Shown: positions 1 to 13,399, numbered from the stretch's first letter. The stretch: 64,000 nucleotides of DNA from Epiperipatus broadwayi (GCA_028023455.1 JAQFVV010000184.1:934001-998000); one strand, 5' to 3'. Translations and numbers: made by a program. Notes: a model not told the origin generated them from the letters alone.

Positions 1-857
1 CATGAAGATATCCTTTGATATGAAAGGGAGCTCATTGTTAAAATGAATGACAGGAAGCCTATTTTGTTTTGTATATATGTTTAGTTCAATTTTACTTACA
101 AAGGACCATTTGTTAACAGATGAAACCAAAGTTGTGTAAGAATTTTAGTAAAATGTTGTTTTGGCTAATCCTGTAGTGTTATATAAATTTCTATTTTATA
201 AAAATTATATATTTCCATATGACCCTTTGCATAGCATTTAATAATTCAGTAGAAATTTTATTATTTCATTAAGTTTTGCTAATTTTCATCTCAGTTCTAG
301 ATCTTGTAACCTTATACAGCATTATTACACAATATATTTTATTTACATCCACCTCAGACTCATCTTCTATTTTTAATGTGTCTAGTAATAATTAATGTTA
401 TGATCTTTTCGTTATGTTTTTACAATTTAATAAATATCTAGCAATAAATAGTTGAAGAGCAAAATTTCCAAGATAATCTGAATGGAACTGACGAGTATCA
501 ATGAATGTAATATCATAATCTTAATCACCATTAATAAAGAAAATATATCTATGAACGTGTGACACTTTATCTTCACCTGAGTGCTTCTCTTTCATTTTTC
601 ATAGGACTCATCTTTTCTACTCACACGTGTTAATCATCAGAATGAACGAAGGAAAAAAAATAAAAATCATTAAATTTGTAAATGAATCTTTTTATGTAAA
701 TATTATTTTTTTAAAATAAAAAATTAAAAACTTATTTTACCAATATATAAAAGTGGAATTTCAATCATTAACTTTTATGTTACTCTTTATAAAGATGTTA
801 TCAGAAATCATAGCAAAATTACTATTTTCTGAAGGTCTTTACTAACACCAAGTCAGA
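1..857. other. AT-rich DNA with no recognisable gene
   Basis: No coding similarity, RNA gene or repeat structure could be recognised in this stretch. It ends where the first LTR of the Gypsy element begins. Confidence 0.6.
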
Positions 858-1321
858 CAACGATAATAAATTAAACAGTATATGAAGAAGAGGTATATAA
901 TAATGTTTATTAATACGAAATATAAACATTAAACTAAAAAATATTTAGGCTATATACGCTTAACTTCACCAACATAATAATAACAATAAGAATAGCTATT
1001 AATTCCTTAAATGCAGTTTAACAGAGTTCTAAAGTTTAGCACTTTCTTTGGAAACATTCGATTTTTAAGTGCTGCTGCTTCTGCATTAGCACTTTAAACG
1101 ACTCCGACACCCTCAGTCTCATTCTATACAGGAGAAGTCCTCCCATATCTTTATATCAGTTTTTTTTAATGTCATAATTTACATACATGTGCCTTTTAAT
1201 AGGTTTTATTTACAGCGCTCTCTATTAATTTTCTAGAGTGATTTCAGAGAGTAATTATGAGCAAAGTAATCAGTGCGTGTATACCAAATAAATGCAATAC
1301 TAAATTATACATCCACAGACA
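858..1321 (-). repeat. 3' LTR of the Gypsy element
   Basis: This stretch aligns with 5197-5757 plus 6003-6012. Shared blocks include the segment starting at 881 (matching 5221), the ACAGAGTTCTAAAGTTTA block near 1020 (matching 5518), and the closing TAAATTATA block. On the minus strand the LTR begins TGTCTGTGG next to the polypurine tract, as an LTR should. The left edge is uncertain by about 10 bases. Confidence 0.85.
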
Positions 1322-1341
1322 TTCCACTTCTCCCCCTACTC
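1322..1341 (-). other. Polypurine tract of the Gypsy element
   Basis: Read on the minus strand this is a purine run (GTAGGGGGAGAAGTGGAA) directly abutting the TGT that starts the 3' LTR. This is the expected site for priming plus-strand DNA synthesis. Confidence 0.8.
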
Positions 1342-2760
1342 TAGAAAATAACAGACTTACTAGAAGATGTAATATTTAAACTTAACAGGTAGTGGCAAAT
1401 TTGTGGAGTTCTATGAGTTATTCTCTCCACTTCATCTATTTGAGTAGTTAAATCTTGTTTTTGCTTGTGTACAACCTCTTTCTTATCCGCTGTCAATATT
1501 TCTAGCTCTAGATCATTATCTGGATCATTCAGTAATATATACATTGTCATTACTTTATCTTCTAACACTTTATTTTGATGAATGTCTGGTAAAGTGTCTT
1601 CATAATGATGGTGAAGGTGATTAATATGTCTTTTTAATTACTTGCTGTTCTGTAATTTTACTATTCTTACTTGTTTCAATAACATTTTCATTATTATATC
1701 AGGTATTCATTTATATTTAGTAGATTGCATATCCATACATTTTCAGCTACCAAAACATTTACCCAATTTTGATTTCTATCTCTTTTATTAATAGAAGATA
1801 ATAGTTTTGGTTAGATGAGTGTGAAAAGAATGACATCAATAACTCTGCTGGAGTCTTTTTTGTTACTGTGTTAGGCACAAAGTGCTGATCGTATATCACA
1901 TCTATTAGAGCTTCTGATACATTTTTTATTTTTTATTTTCTCAGTACATTTTTAAAATATTGTGCAGCTTTTTCTGCAATTCCATTACTTTCAGGATGAT
2001 ATGGTGGCGAAATAATATGTTTAATTCCTTTATTCTGCAAATTACTTTTTAAACTTTTGTGAAGTAAAGTCTGCAATGTTATTTGTCACTACCAGCTCTG
2101 AGAACCCATGTGTAGTAAATATTTCATTTAATGCTGTTATTGTGCATTCTGCACTTGTACTTTTCAACAAGTTATATTCATTCCATCATGAATATACATC
2201 TACTAGTAATAATATTATATATCCATTGAATGGGTTAATATGGTTAAATGAATATAAGCCTAAGGAATCATACAACTATCCTACATTTCTAATTGTTTAG
2301 CCTGCAATTTAATAATTTGACAGTTAATGCAATTTTTTGATCGTGTGTTTGATGTTGGCTTGTTACATTTGGTGACCATATTTATGATCAAAACAAAGCT
2401 TTTATTTTACACAATTCTATGATGGTCTTGATGCAACAGATTTAATATATATGTTTTGTTCTTGGGAGGAATGAATACATGATCGGTCAGTATACATTCA
2501 TTGCAAATGGAAAGTCCATTTTACATATTCCAGATTGACTTATTAACTCCCATAAGATGTGTTTTTGGCCAGCCAAATTTGATCCTTTCATAAGTAGGGC
2601 ATATCTTTTATCATACCTGGTCCATTCAGATACTTTTGGAGTATGTCAAGTGTATAACTTATTTCTTTAATTACATATTCTTTCTCTTTATTGTCAGGTA
2701 ATTGAGATTCAGTCTATGCAAGTCCAATTTTTTTCCAGTTTATCAATGAATTCATTATCA
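1341..2760 (-). pseudogene. Gypsy integrase, degenerate
   Basis: Minus-strand translation gives pieces of a Gypsy integrase core in several frames. The piece LLLVDVYSKW-like near 2190-2210 carries the first catalytic Asp. A damaged VVT(D/N)N segment near 2080 carries the second. The piece PPYHPESNGIAEKAAQYFKN near 1930-2000 carries the catalytic Glu and is the clearest signature. The 75-codon open stretch at 1341-1568 is the C-terminal tail, ending close to the polypurine tract. Stops and frame changes are frequent, so no working enzyme is made. Confidence 0.8.
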
Positions 2761-2988
2761 TAACTGGACAAAATATTAACCAACATACCATTCATTGATT
2801 CACATATTCTGTATTTTTGTGTGCCAAAAATTTCTGTTAGAGGACGAAGATCTGTGCAAGTTCAAATTCTTCACACAAAAATGTATTGTTGGAAGTTCTT
2901 GATTGTGAAAATCAGCCAATGCTTCCTTATTAATTTGACTATAATTTTTTTTAGCTGAAGTCAAAACTCTGAATGCACAAGTGATTAG

Positions 2989-3219
2989 TTATTTGCCTCC
3001 ATAATATGGATGAGACAAAACAGCTCCAATATCATATTCCAGTGCATCAGTTATTATTATAACTTCCAGATCATTATGATAATGCACCAACAAATTTTCT
3101 AAGGTTAACAAGTCTTTAGTATTTTTAAAAGCTATGTCATGTTTGCTGGTCCAGGTCCAACATTGTTTCTTTTTGATAAGTTGGTACCCAAGCAATAAAC
3201 AATATAATTTTTTCTTCAA
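2989..3219 (-). pseudogene. Gypsy RNase H fragment
   Basis: The 76-residue open stretch contains the WTWTSKHDIAFKNTKDLL block, which is typical of the connection between RT and RNase H. It then has ITDALEYDIGAVLSHPYYGG, the Ty3/Gypsy RNase H start with the DA(S) catalytic Asp and the G-A-V-L-S-H signature. It lies downstream of the RT and upstream of the integrase in element orientation. It is isolated by frameshifts on both sides. Confidence 0.85.
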
Positions 3220-3229
3220 AAAACTTTCA

Positions 3230-3960
3230 TAAAATTTAAAAGTCCTAAAACTTCCTGCAATTCTTTTACATTTTCAAGCTCCTCAGCAATTTTATTACTC
3301 TTACTTTGTTGGGTCTGGGCATCAGCCATTGGCATTTATTATATGTTCAAGAAATTTTCTTTGGTAGATCATATACATTTATTAGCATTCACTCTAGCTT
3401 TCATCTTTTCAAGTTTTGAGCAGATTGTATCCATTCATTCACTTTTCTAATTCTGCTTCCATTATTGCAGTAATCAAAACATTATCTAGGCAAGGAATTA
3501 CATGTCCATAGTGCTAAACAATATATCCATTTTTGCCTGGTAGTTAGAGTTAATAATTCCATTGTTTTTATGTTACTGGCATTTGAGGGAATGCAGCATT
3601 TAAGTATTTTTGCAAAGTAATTAGCTTTTTGTAATAGCACAAGTACTTCATATACCTTTGGAAGCAGATATAAACCTCTGTTTGTGTATTTATTCAGAAT
3701 AATTCTGTAATTGCCACACAATCACAAACATTCATCTGGTTTTACAATTGTAACTATTGATGTGGTCCATGAGGAATCTTCACTTGTTGTCAAAACTCTC
3801 TTAGAGACTAAATCCAGTATTTTCTCAACTTCATTCATCAAGGCAAATAGCATTTTGTGAAGCTTGCATATGATCGGTTAAATATCTTTGAGATATTCAT
3901 GTCTAATTCTCAGTTCAGCTGATCCTGATTTGAAAAATAGTGGGCATCTCCTTTTCATAA
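3230..3960 (-). pseudogene. Gypsy reverse transcriptase, degenerate
   Basis: Minus-strand pieces in order are: SEDSSWTTSIVTIVKPDE (about 3725-3785), which matches the S-xW-xSPIVxVxKxD fingers motif; CGNYRIILNKYT with YLLPKVYEVL (3600-3720), which matches CGDYRxLN..YPLP; and an ELQEVLGLFKFY-like piece near 3240-3290, which matches the (L)R(S)FLGLxNYY block before RNase H. The palm segment with the YxDD box between 3300 and 3480 is scrambled, and no intact catalytic box was seen. Confidence 0.8.
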
Positions 3961-4388
3961 GTTTCCACAGGGACTGTCTTTGATATATTTTATGTATATA
4001 ACCAGAGGTTCAAATCAACTTCTTCCTAGCAATAAACTTAAACCTTTATTCACCTCCACCAATTTAAAAAACCTTTAGCTTGAATTTACTTTTCCACATT
4101 GATTCTGTTTCTGTTAATGTATGTTACAATCACATCTGTCTTTTATAATGTGACTTTATGGTTTTCACTGATTTCTAATCTGTTCTTTATATGATATCAG
4201 TGACAACTAGCTCCATTGTTAACTTCATAGTTATCTGTTTACTGCAGATTTCTACACCTAATAATGTAGTCTATTTTGTTGTCATTTAATGTTTTTATAT
4301 TTTTTCTTATACTCTATCTATTTCCAAGATTTGTGGTGTGTCTTTTTCTTATTAGCAGCTCCATAATCTTTGAAATAATAGTCAGCTT

Positions 4389-5150
4389 CTAAATATCCTT
4401 TAATTTCCAATTTCTCCATATTTTATTTTTAGGCTTGCAATTAATTTTTAAATGTTCAGATTTCCCACAATAATAGCATGTTTGTGCATTTTTCTCTCTA
4501 CTAAAAATCTGAATATTTCTCTTTAATTTTTCTTTAATAATTGAATTTTTTTCTGTTGAGAGTATCCACACTCAGAGGGATTGCTTAATATAATCTCTTG
4601 TATGACACACTTGTCCATCCTGAATTTATAATTTAAATTAGAATCACTCAGCAGTACTTTTCTAAAATTTTCATGTATTATAGTTTATAAAAATTATTCC
4701 AATAAAGAATCATTTATTTCTAAACCAAACTCACAGTCTTTAGCTAACTTCCTCAAAGTTAGGTCATAATCTATATGTTTTTCCTGCAGTGATTGTTTTC
4801 TGTTTTTCAATCTCAACCATACTACCCATTTAGGTACACTTGGAATGAAATAACCATTTTAATATTTCTATAACTTCTTTATATGGAAGTTTCCCTAGAT
4901 GTTTGGGAACAGTAAGATTATTTGCCAACTGTATAACATTTTGGTCTGCAAAATAACAAAGTGTCAACACTTTGAGTCACTCATATTCTAGTCCATTAAT
5001 AAACATTTAGTATTCTACATGTTCTACATAGTTTTTCCATGAGTCCACATTACTTATATCAAATTCATGAATCATAAAATTTGGTACTGCCATTTTTATT
5101 GTTCATAATATAAGTTATGCAGTCTGTTAATTTTTCACTAGATCTAGCAA
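4389..5150 (-). pseudogene. Gypsy gag with CCHC zinc knuckle, degenerate
   Basis: The 60-codon open stretch at 4389-4571 contains CYYCGKSEHLKINC. This is a C-x2-C-x4-H-x4-C zinc knuckle, the nucleocapsid RNA-binding motif of retroelement gag proteins. Upstream in element orientation (4600-5150) are more broken coding pieces that should be the capsid part. No intact start or full frame remains. The protease expected between the knuckle and the RT (about 3960-4390) was not recognised. Confidence 0.7.
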
Positions 5151-5196
5151 CTGTTGACTTGTGCAACTCTGCTACATTCTGAGAATCCCTAAAAAC

Positions 5197-5757
<561 letters not shown>

Positions 5758-5991
5758 TTACAAAAAAATCAAGTCAGATGTCACATGACCTAATTTAAAC
5801 AAGCTTGCATTATAAATGTTATATAAAGAGCTAGAAAATAAGCACTTAACAAGCTTTGCAGAATATTCCTAACCCCAGACTGATTTCTGCTACTGGCTTC
5901 CTCACCTGAGTTGCTAGGATATTCAAGCACAAGTCTGGAGTTATGGATATTCTGAAAAGCTTGTTAAGAGTCTATTTTCCAGCACTTTATA
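5758..5991. mobile_element. Foldback element nested in the Gypsy LTR
   Basis: Inverted arms at about 5819-5900 and 5912-5994 flank a short loop. An 11-bp direct repeat TAAATTATATG (5747-5757 and 5992-6002) brackets the insert. The other LTR (ending 1321) serves as a related empty site: its alignment with this LTR stops at 5757 and resumes at 6003. About 60 bases at the left end (5758-5818) have no inverted partner and form a one-sided tail. The arm carries a CCCAGACTGATTTCTGCT-type block shared with the elements at 8281, 18622 and 61756. Confidence 0.8.
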
Positions 5992-6285
5992 TAAATTATA
6001 TGGGTACATACATTCCATAATTTAAAAATTGAAATGCTAGAATAAATTGTATTGAGAATGTATCAAGCATACTTTATTGCTTAATTACTCATTTTACCTT
6101 TGGGCAAAGTATGCTTTGCAAATATGTATCAAACTGATGCTAAAATTATATAACCAGTAGTTTACTATATTTTAATATACTATAGTATAAGAATGCATAT
6201 TTTTTTTATAATTATGTGGATATAATGTAATAATGTGCTATTTGATTAATAATATAATCAAATATGTTTTTTGAAAATATATTTA

Positions 6286-6531
6286 ATAATATTTAAACAG
6301 CATTAAACTGTTGCACATGCGCTTTGGATTTTAAATATAAAATGAATGAATACTAACACTTCAACCCACATAATAAAGTCTTTGGAAAAGATAGAATGGC
6401 CAAAGACTTTATCATGTGGTTGAAGTGTTAGTATTCATTCATTTTATATTTAAAATCCAAAGTGCATGTGCAACAGTTTAATACTGTTTAAATATTATTG
6501 TTTATGAAAAACATCACGCTATATAAAATAA
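6286..6531. mobile_element. Foldback element with 15-bp target duplication
   Basis: Nearly perfect inverted arms (about 6286-6387 and 6397-6498) enclose a loop of about 10 bases. The insert is flanked by the 15-bp direct repeat TTGAAAATATATTTA at 6271-6285 and 6532-6546. After the right arm a unique tail of 33 bases (6499-6531) precedes the duplication. The arms would form one long hairpin. There is no ORF. No CTGATGA...GAAAC motif was found in this copy. Confidence 0.85.
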
Positions 6532-6549
6532 TTGAAAATATATTTAGTT

Positions 6550-8265
6550 TATAAAATATATTACATTATTAGGGCAGTTGTTTTTAATGATTATAATAAG
6601 GAAGTACTAAAAAAGTTTCAATTTATAGTAAAATTTCATTCAATTTTTCTTTAAAATCACAACTATCCATTGATATACAATCAAAATTTACACTTAATGA
6701 CAATTATTAATCCCATTATGTAGACAATTAAAACTACATTATGCAGGTAAGCACTATTAATTTCAAATCCCTGATTCCAGAGTTTTTTTTAGATTTCAAG
6801 AATAGATTATTTACCTGTCATTGTTAACCTACATTCTGCTAAGATATATGTATATAAATATACAATTCAGTATAATTAGGCTTATTAATTTATAGGTATT
6901 TATTGAATACTTTTTGATTTTAATTTTGTTTGTAAATGTGTATTCAAATTTATTTATTATAAAAAGTTAAAAAACCATCTTTAAAATTTTGTTTGAGCAA
7001 AAGATATTAATAGTATCAATTATAAAATGATATTGTTTTTCATATCTTTTTGTAGAGTGATTATTGCTATTTAAAGTATAGTAATAATAAAACATTATAG
7101 CAAATTAAGAGATCTAGTTCAAATATTATTGTATTACAGACCAATGATAAGATAAAGCAGTCTTTAAATAGTTTATTTTAGAGAAATAGCTTTTTCAACA
7201 ACTCTCACTCTCAAAGAAAACAATTAAAAAGAAAGAATTACTAACAAAGTTTTCTGATTGTTGGATAGTGAGAATTTGAGAGTTTTTTATTATCATTATT
7301 TTGCATTCTAGGTAAGACAACTGGATACATATAAACTGGACTATAGTCAATATATAAATGAGTTAACTATGAGTTGGCTACCTAATAAAAATCCTAAGCC
7401 TGGTTGAAATCTAAAAAAAAACCATTTATGGTTTATTCTGCCTGAATTTGAATCCCAAATTATGCAAATAACATGTAAATGCACTATCTATACTATTTTC
7501 CATTTATTTATTATATTAGTGCTTTATGCATAAACGTAAATATATCATAAGTCATGGCTTTTTTATAAAATATAAATATCTACACAAAATGTTTTTTTTG
7601 TTTTTTTAAAAAAATAAACTAATATTATGATAACAATTTTTTTTATATACCTATTTATAGTTATCAGTGAAAGTAAATTTTTAAGATCATTTGCTTAACA
7701 GTTTCTATGGCAACTTTCTTACTTGAAAAGATAGTGAGATCAGCAGTAATTCAACATGTGTTCAAATTATTAAACAACTGACTATTTACTGTTAACTTGT
7801 CTTTTTTAACTGACATGTTAATCACTTGTTCTTTTATTAGTAAATTTGTCTCTGTTTACTGAAATAAATAAATAAATCAAACCGGGATTACTTCAACTCT
7901 AATGGCGCATGATTAGGTAATTATAAATTTTGTCATCATTAAACATTTACTAGAGAGACTTATTTGAGCAATTACTAAGATTTATATGCATATATCATAT
8001 GCACAAAAATTAATAATTCATTCCCATTTATTTAATAACATTGCCAGTTAAGATTTTGAATTAAACACATTATCAATGTAATAAATATGAAGTTCCATGT
8101 GATGTTCAAGTATCACTGTGAATACAATAGTTCCAATCATTTAAACATACTGCCAAAATGTTCACAAGTTTTAGCCTACCTTTTAACAAGCTTTCAAGAA
8201 CCATTCTTTTCATCTATTTCAGAGCCATCTATTGTTAACTTGAGTAATTAATGAAAACTAGATAC
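6550..8265. other. AT-rich DNA without recognised genes
   Basis: No coding or RNA gene was recognised. A short imperfect inverted repeat built on ACTCTCACTCTCAAA and TTTGAGAGT lies at about 7198-7290. A piece resembling it recurs near 53055, so it may be a minor dispersed repeat. Confidence 0.5.
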
Positions 8266-8280
8266 TAATGCTATTATATA

Positions 8281-8465
8281 CAGGTCCCCAGACTACTTTC
8301 TGGCTTATAGGCTTCATCAGCAAAAACTTTAGATTTACAACAGAAACTGATGCATTAAACATCTTTCAGACATTTATAATTTCTTTATAAAATTAATAGT
8401 CTGAGATTAATTCTAACTTTAAATCTAAAGTTTTAATTGATAAAGACCATATGCTAGAAGTAAAA
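8281..8465. mobile_element. Decayed foldback remnant
   Basis: The left part (CCCCAGACTACTTTCTGGCT, then TTCATCAG ending at 8320) matches the arm of the elements at 18622 and 61756. Short inverted arms of about 45 bases, built around AAAACTTTAGATTTA, lie at about 8296-8339 and 8418-8465. The outer arm is missing on the right and no target duplication was found. Confidence 0.55.
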
Positions 8466-8469
8466 TTTT

Positions 8470-10140
8470 ATATAATGATAAATTGATTGCTCAAATTTAT
8501 AATAAATTGCTTTGGAATGGATTGGAAAGAACTACAGTTGAAAGCATAATGATTAAAGTGAGATTTTACTTTACTAAACTGAGAATTAATATAGGAAGCT
8601 TTAGATCTTGAGTTAATTTCTCTATCACAGCATTAAAATGTACAATAATAGCAATAACTGCAATTTTATAGAAAAAGACTAGTGTTTATTTTAAGGTCAT
8701 TGCCCAAGAAATATTTGAGCACCAGAGTAGGAAGTTAAACACAACAGATCCCTAAATTTGATGAGAATGAAATTTGTTTTAACTTTTTTCAGTCAAAAAT
8801 GATCCAAAAACTTTTAGCTGTAAAGTGAAACAAGCACTCAGAGAAAAAATGAATAGATTTTTAAACAAAAGAATAGAATTTAATTTAATATATTTGATGA
8901 AAGTAAATTATAATATACAATAGTGCCAATTAATGCTTTTCTGTACTTATGATGAAGTAGTAGGGGGGAAAACAATATTTCAACACAATAAATATGATTA
9001 ATTTGTGTTACTACATATAACTGACACTATATTTCTTGTATTTTCATTCTAAAATCAAAGTATGCAATGAGGTGGATTATCGAACTGATGACTATTTTTA
9101 ACTTTAGTGGATACACTGATAATTGTCAATAATATACAATCACTGCCATTTTATGATTATTACTTTACTCATTGTTTACAATGAGTAAAAAGATAACTCT
9201 AAGTAGAATGAATAGAAAGAATTATTGGTTTTAATGTATACTTAAATTTTAAAACCATTATATTCTTTGAATAAGTATATCATCCTAGATTTTAATAACG
9301 ATGATGATAATTCAATAACATTTATAATTAAAATAATTATTAAAATCCCAGCAAATATTTTTTTTTAATTTTATATTTTCAGTTTCTTATAAATAAACAA
9401 TTATTTTATTGTTCATTACATTTGACAATAATTTTTAAAATGTGCATTGTAAATTAAATTTTAATTTAAAATCAATATTTCTTTTTATCTCATTATATTA
9501 ATAGTTTACTAAAAATAATAAATGCAAAAATAAATTAAATTATATATTGATTTTAAATTTACCAGAATTATTAAAAATATATGAATTTAGAAAATGTAAA
9601 TGTGAACTGTACACAAATATTAATATCATAAGTTGACATATATATGTGTATTCATGAGTATAACAGAAGAGAAGCTTCTTTGAGTTGGTGGTATAGTTAC
9701 AATAGATTAAAAACAAAAGATTTATTGTTTACCAAGGTAGACTATAATGTATCACCTGACTCTCTCTCCTTTTAACTTATACAATAAAGAGTAGCAATTC
9801 ATTATTGATTCTATTTTAGAGCTGTCTAGTATAAATCTGTGATTGCTATTCTAATGTAGTTAATAATAAGTCCAAATAATTTTTGAGTGAAAGTATGAAA
9901 TTGATAAATAGAGACCAAAACTAAATAGATGATCAAGAATCTTATAAGAGTAGGCAAGTGAGGCAGATAAAAGGCAAAATATATAAAACTGGCACTGATA
10001 CCAATGAGGTATAAAATACTTAAGGTAACCAAAATATTCACATGAGATGACACAAGTTGGTAGAAGATCCTATGACATGTATAAGTATTGTATAGAAAAC
10101 AAATAACCGCATTCATAGAATAAATACTCCAAAGAAAAAT
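8470..10140. other. AT-rich DNA without recognised genes
   Basis: No protein or RNA similarity was recognised. The 96-codon minus-strand open frame at 9826-10116 is hydrophobic, has no recognised domain, and lies just upstream of the second LTR element. It is most likely a chance frame or part of an unrecognised 5' LTR. Confidence 0.4.
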
Positions 10141-10185
10141 ATTATTTTATTTTATACGTTACTTAGAAGTGGGAAAGTGGAAAAT

Positions 10186-10242
10186 ATTAAGTGAGTATGA
10201 GAAATATTTAGTGAGTATGAGAAATATTTAGTGAGTATGGAT
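10186..10242 (+). repeat. Short tandem repeat before the gag-like ORF
   Basis: A unit of about 22 bases (GTGAGTATGAGAAATATTTA) occurs about two and a half times in a row. The last unit supplies the ATG region of the following ORF. Confidence 0.8.
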
Positions 10243-11890
10243 AAAGAATCAAATGTAAAGCCACAGGATGTTGGTGGCAATGAAGATGAGGGTGATCCTG
10301 GTATGGGACAAGAAGGGTCAGTAGAAGTACATGCACCCAGGAGGTCAATGGTGGAAAATGAGCATTCTTTGTCAATGCAAAAAGAGATCCAGTTAGTTTC
10401 TCAAATTCAAGGGATCCCTATTAATGAAATCAGAAAACCACCTCAAGCTGATATAACTCAGGTTACAGAAGATAGGGCAACTATGATGCAAATGCTCCAA
10501 ATGATAAAATATCAGATAGGTGCAATCAAGACTGATGTAAGCAGTATGAGTGGTCAGATAAGTGCAGTCAAGGCTGATATAAGCAACATGAGTGGTTAGA
10601 TGAATAGCATGAATGATTGGATGGATAGCATGAGTGGTCAGATAGATGGCAAGAGTGGTCAGATAGATGCAGTCAAGATTGAGATGAATAGCATGAGTGG
10701 TCAGGTGGATAACATGAGTGGTCATATGGATAACATGGTAACCAAAGCTGATATTGACAGAATAGAAATTGAATTGAAAGAAAACCTATCACATTAAGAG
10801 AAGATCTGAAGAAAGATATTGATAAATTGGATGAGAAGGTTGAGAAAGAGAATTAATGGCATTGAAATAAAATTGTCCACAGAAATGGAGCTGTTATCTT
10901 TGGAGATGGATAAAATGCATAACAGTAATATGAAATTGAAGCAAGATGTAGAAGAGATGAGAATAGAGATAGACATAGAGGGCATGCAGTGTCAAGAGCA
11001 ATTCAGTGAGTTTATGAAAAGCATTACTATCCAAGTTGATAATAAAATTGAGGAGGTTCACCAAGCCCCAGAATCCACTAAGAAAATATGAAGGTTGCCA
11101 TGGCAACCAAAACTGATATAGATAATTTGGAGACTAAAATAAATAGCAATTTGGAAACAAAGATGGAGGGTGTAAAGGAGAATATAGAAAGTATAGAAGC
11201 TAAAACTGATGATATTAATAGTAGGATGGATAGTATAAGCAGTGATATAAATGACATGAAAGACCTACCTGGTTTCATTTTTGAATTCAATCAAAGTACT
11301 AAGCATTCTTTTACTGCATAATCTCTTGAATCTGAGCCTTCTGTTAGTTGGACTCATCAAGTACCTGAAGACAGAATAGAAAATCATTCCATCAATTTTA
11401 AATTGGGAGGAGTGATCCCCAAAACATGTCAGAGTGATGTTGGTTACTATATATTAACTTTGCCCATGAAGAGTACAGGAACTAGTAAGATATATGACCG
11501 AGCAATGCAAATTAGTGCAAACATCCAATGTTCAGAACTTAATGTTTGCTCTAAATATAAAGTCCATGAGCATAGTAGCAGAATAAAGGAAGGTTACTAC
11601 TTGCTCAAAGGTTTTCCACAAAATAAAACTGTCCCATTAGTAAAGCCAACTTTGGAGGGACAAATGAAGTTGATAGACTTGTTAATCTTAAGTGTATACT
11701 AAGGCACATGGAGTCTCTTCATAATCAGGAAGAAGACCAAATCATAGAAAGTTTCCAGATGATACTGGAGACAATCATATTCCCTGCAAAGAAACAGAAA
11801 GGTTTCAAGTTCCACAAACTGTGCAACATTTATGAAGGTCGCTTCACATTCATTAAATATGTGAATGAAAGTCCTTAAAAAAGAGAAAGG
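10231..11890 (+). pseudogene. Gag-like coiled-coil protein, broken
   Basis: I do not recognise the protein family with certainty. Open pieces run at 10231-10599, 10600-10797, 10819-11091, 11088-11321 and 11403-11702. A single in-frame TAG (10597-10599, probably from CAG) separates the first two, and frameshifts separate the others. The N-terminus is acidic (DVGGNEDEGDPGMG). It is followed by repeats of an approximately 11-residue unit of the type MSGQIDAVKxDI, then KxDIDxLExKIxxN heptad-like repeats. Together these predict a long coiled coil. The 11403 piece is not repetitive and may be the capsid-like part. The position upstream of an integrase tail suggests an LTR-element gag; a host coiled-coil retrocopy is the alternative. 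Confidence 0.55.
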
Positions 11891-12179
11891 CACAAATTAA
11901 GGGATGGACTTCATGATTGTGACCCGGGAACATTCCATTTTTGGACTTGCTTAATAATTGAACCCTAAACATAATGTTATGTGAGTACATATAAAAAGAA
12001 AAAAGGACATTACATTAGATTTTACTTTTGACCATTAAATCTTATATAGGTAATAGGGGGTTGGTGAAGCAGATGGAACATGTAGTGAATCACATTAGTT
12101 GGGATGTAAATGAATCCATTGGATTCGCACCCATTTAACTACATTTTAACTAACATATTCCTTCATTATTTTTAAAATA

Positions 12180-12490
12180 CCAGCCTCCAATTGAATGTCA
12201 TCAATATGACTTAGAAACAGAAATTCAAATGGCTCACCAGCAGTTAATTGATAAAGCTAATATTAGGAATAAGAATAAGAGGAAAAATAGACATCACTTT
12301 GAGATTAGGGACAAGGTTTTTGTGAGAACACATCACCCAAGTAAACTGATGGATAACATTCATCATAAATTTTATTAACAATATGCTGGACCATACACTA
12401 TTGAAAAACAAGTTGGCCCAAATGCATTTTGGTTAAACATTGAGGGAGAATGAAAAGGAAATTTATAATGCATGGATATTGAAGATGTAC
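12180..12490 (+). pseudogene. Gypsy integrase C-terminus (GPY module)
   Basis: One frame with three stops reads through a basic stretch (KANIRNKNKRKNRHHFEI), then DKVFVRTHHPSKL. Next come YAGPYTIEKQVGPNAFWLNI and a DIEDVH tail. The G-P-Y-x-I core after a DxVxVR strand is the GPY/F module found at the C-terminus of many Ty3/Gypsy integrases. The catalytic core is absent upstream. Stops replace Q or L codons (TAA at 12376), so this is a dead copy. The open frame on the opposite strand at 12398-12838 is only its shadow. Confidence 0.8.
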
Positions 12491-13134
12491 ATTGGTAATC
12501 AAAAAGAACCACCAAATGCAGAAGCTCAGTTGTCCATAAATGAATGAATAAGATGAATGTAGATAAAAGTGAAGTTTAAAAAATAAAAAATATATATTGT
12601 AATAAGAGAAAGGTAGCATTGTACACACGTAAAGGGCTAGAGTAAGCAGATGTGATGAGTATACACTCAAGTTAATGTGGAAACATTCACTGGGGTATCT
12701 TAAAACTGGCTGAGATGTGGAAGTTGAATCATACAATGTGGTGGGCATCCCATATTTCATTAGGTCCTTATAGAAATCCAATAAGACTTCAAGGCAGGAT
12801 ATAGGCTGCCAAATCCAAATACATGCCTTCTGGAACAAAAAATTTAACCAGTCGAATTCAGATTATTTAACCATCATATTGTCAGTAATTCTGTTAAAGA
12901 TAGTTGGACAATGATAATGATAACAGCAGTTCAATTCCAAGAAGAGATAAGGACAGGAATCCAACAAAAATGAGTCATAAAAAAAGTAAATGGATATTGA
13001 GTAAATCAAAATAAATAAGCATTAGAACTCCCCCTTATTTAAAAAGAAATAATAAAATGATCCAATGCAATAACCATCCAAACCTTTGTTCATGTGCTAA
13101 AATTTGACCATAGACTAAATTTTAACCCTCTAAG

Positions 13135-13148
13135 GTAGGGAGAAATGT
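13135..13148 (+). other. Probable polypurine tract and LTR start
   Basis: GGTAGGGAGAAA is followed directly by TGTAAGG. A purine run next to TGT is the standard junction between an internal region and a 3' LTR. It lies about 640 bases after the integrase tail. Confidence 0.55.
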
Positions 13149-13399
13149 AAGGTGAAGCTTAATCCTTATAAAAAATAATAATAATAAAGAAGTGATGTTT
13201 TGGAATGACAAGTGAAGATTATAAAGATTAGATAGGCAGTCATTTTAAACACATTAAATAATTATTAGGATATCTTGAGGCATGTGTATATATAAATAAA
13301 CATGCATTCATAAAGGAGTGAACTAATTTTTTTTATTAAATGTGGAATAAAATATCTAAACACACATATTTATACATGAAGATTTGAGTTTCAATCATG

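Noticed and set aside
10393-11290. Minus-strand open frames opposite the gag-like coiled-coil
   Set aside because: They are shadows of the plus-strand repeats. The plus strand has the coherent heptad pattern and methionine starts.
12398-12838. 146-codon minus-strand open frame
   Set aside because: It overlaps the plus-strand integrase GPY module and has no family resemblance. It continues into non-coding 3' sequence of the element.
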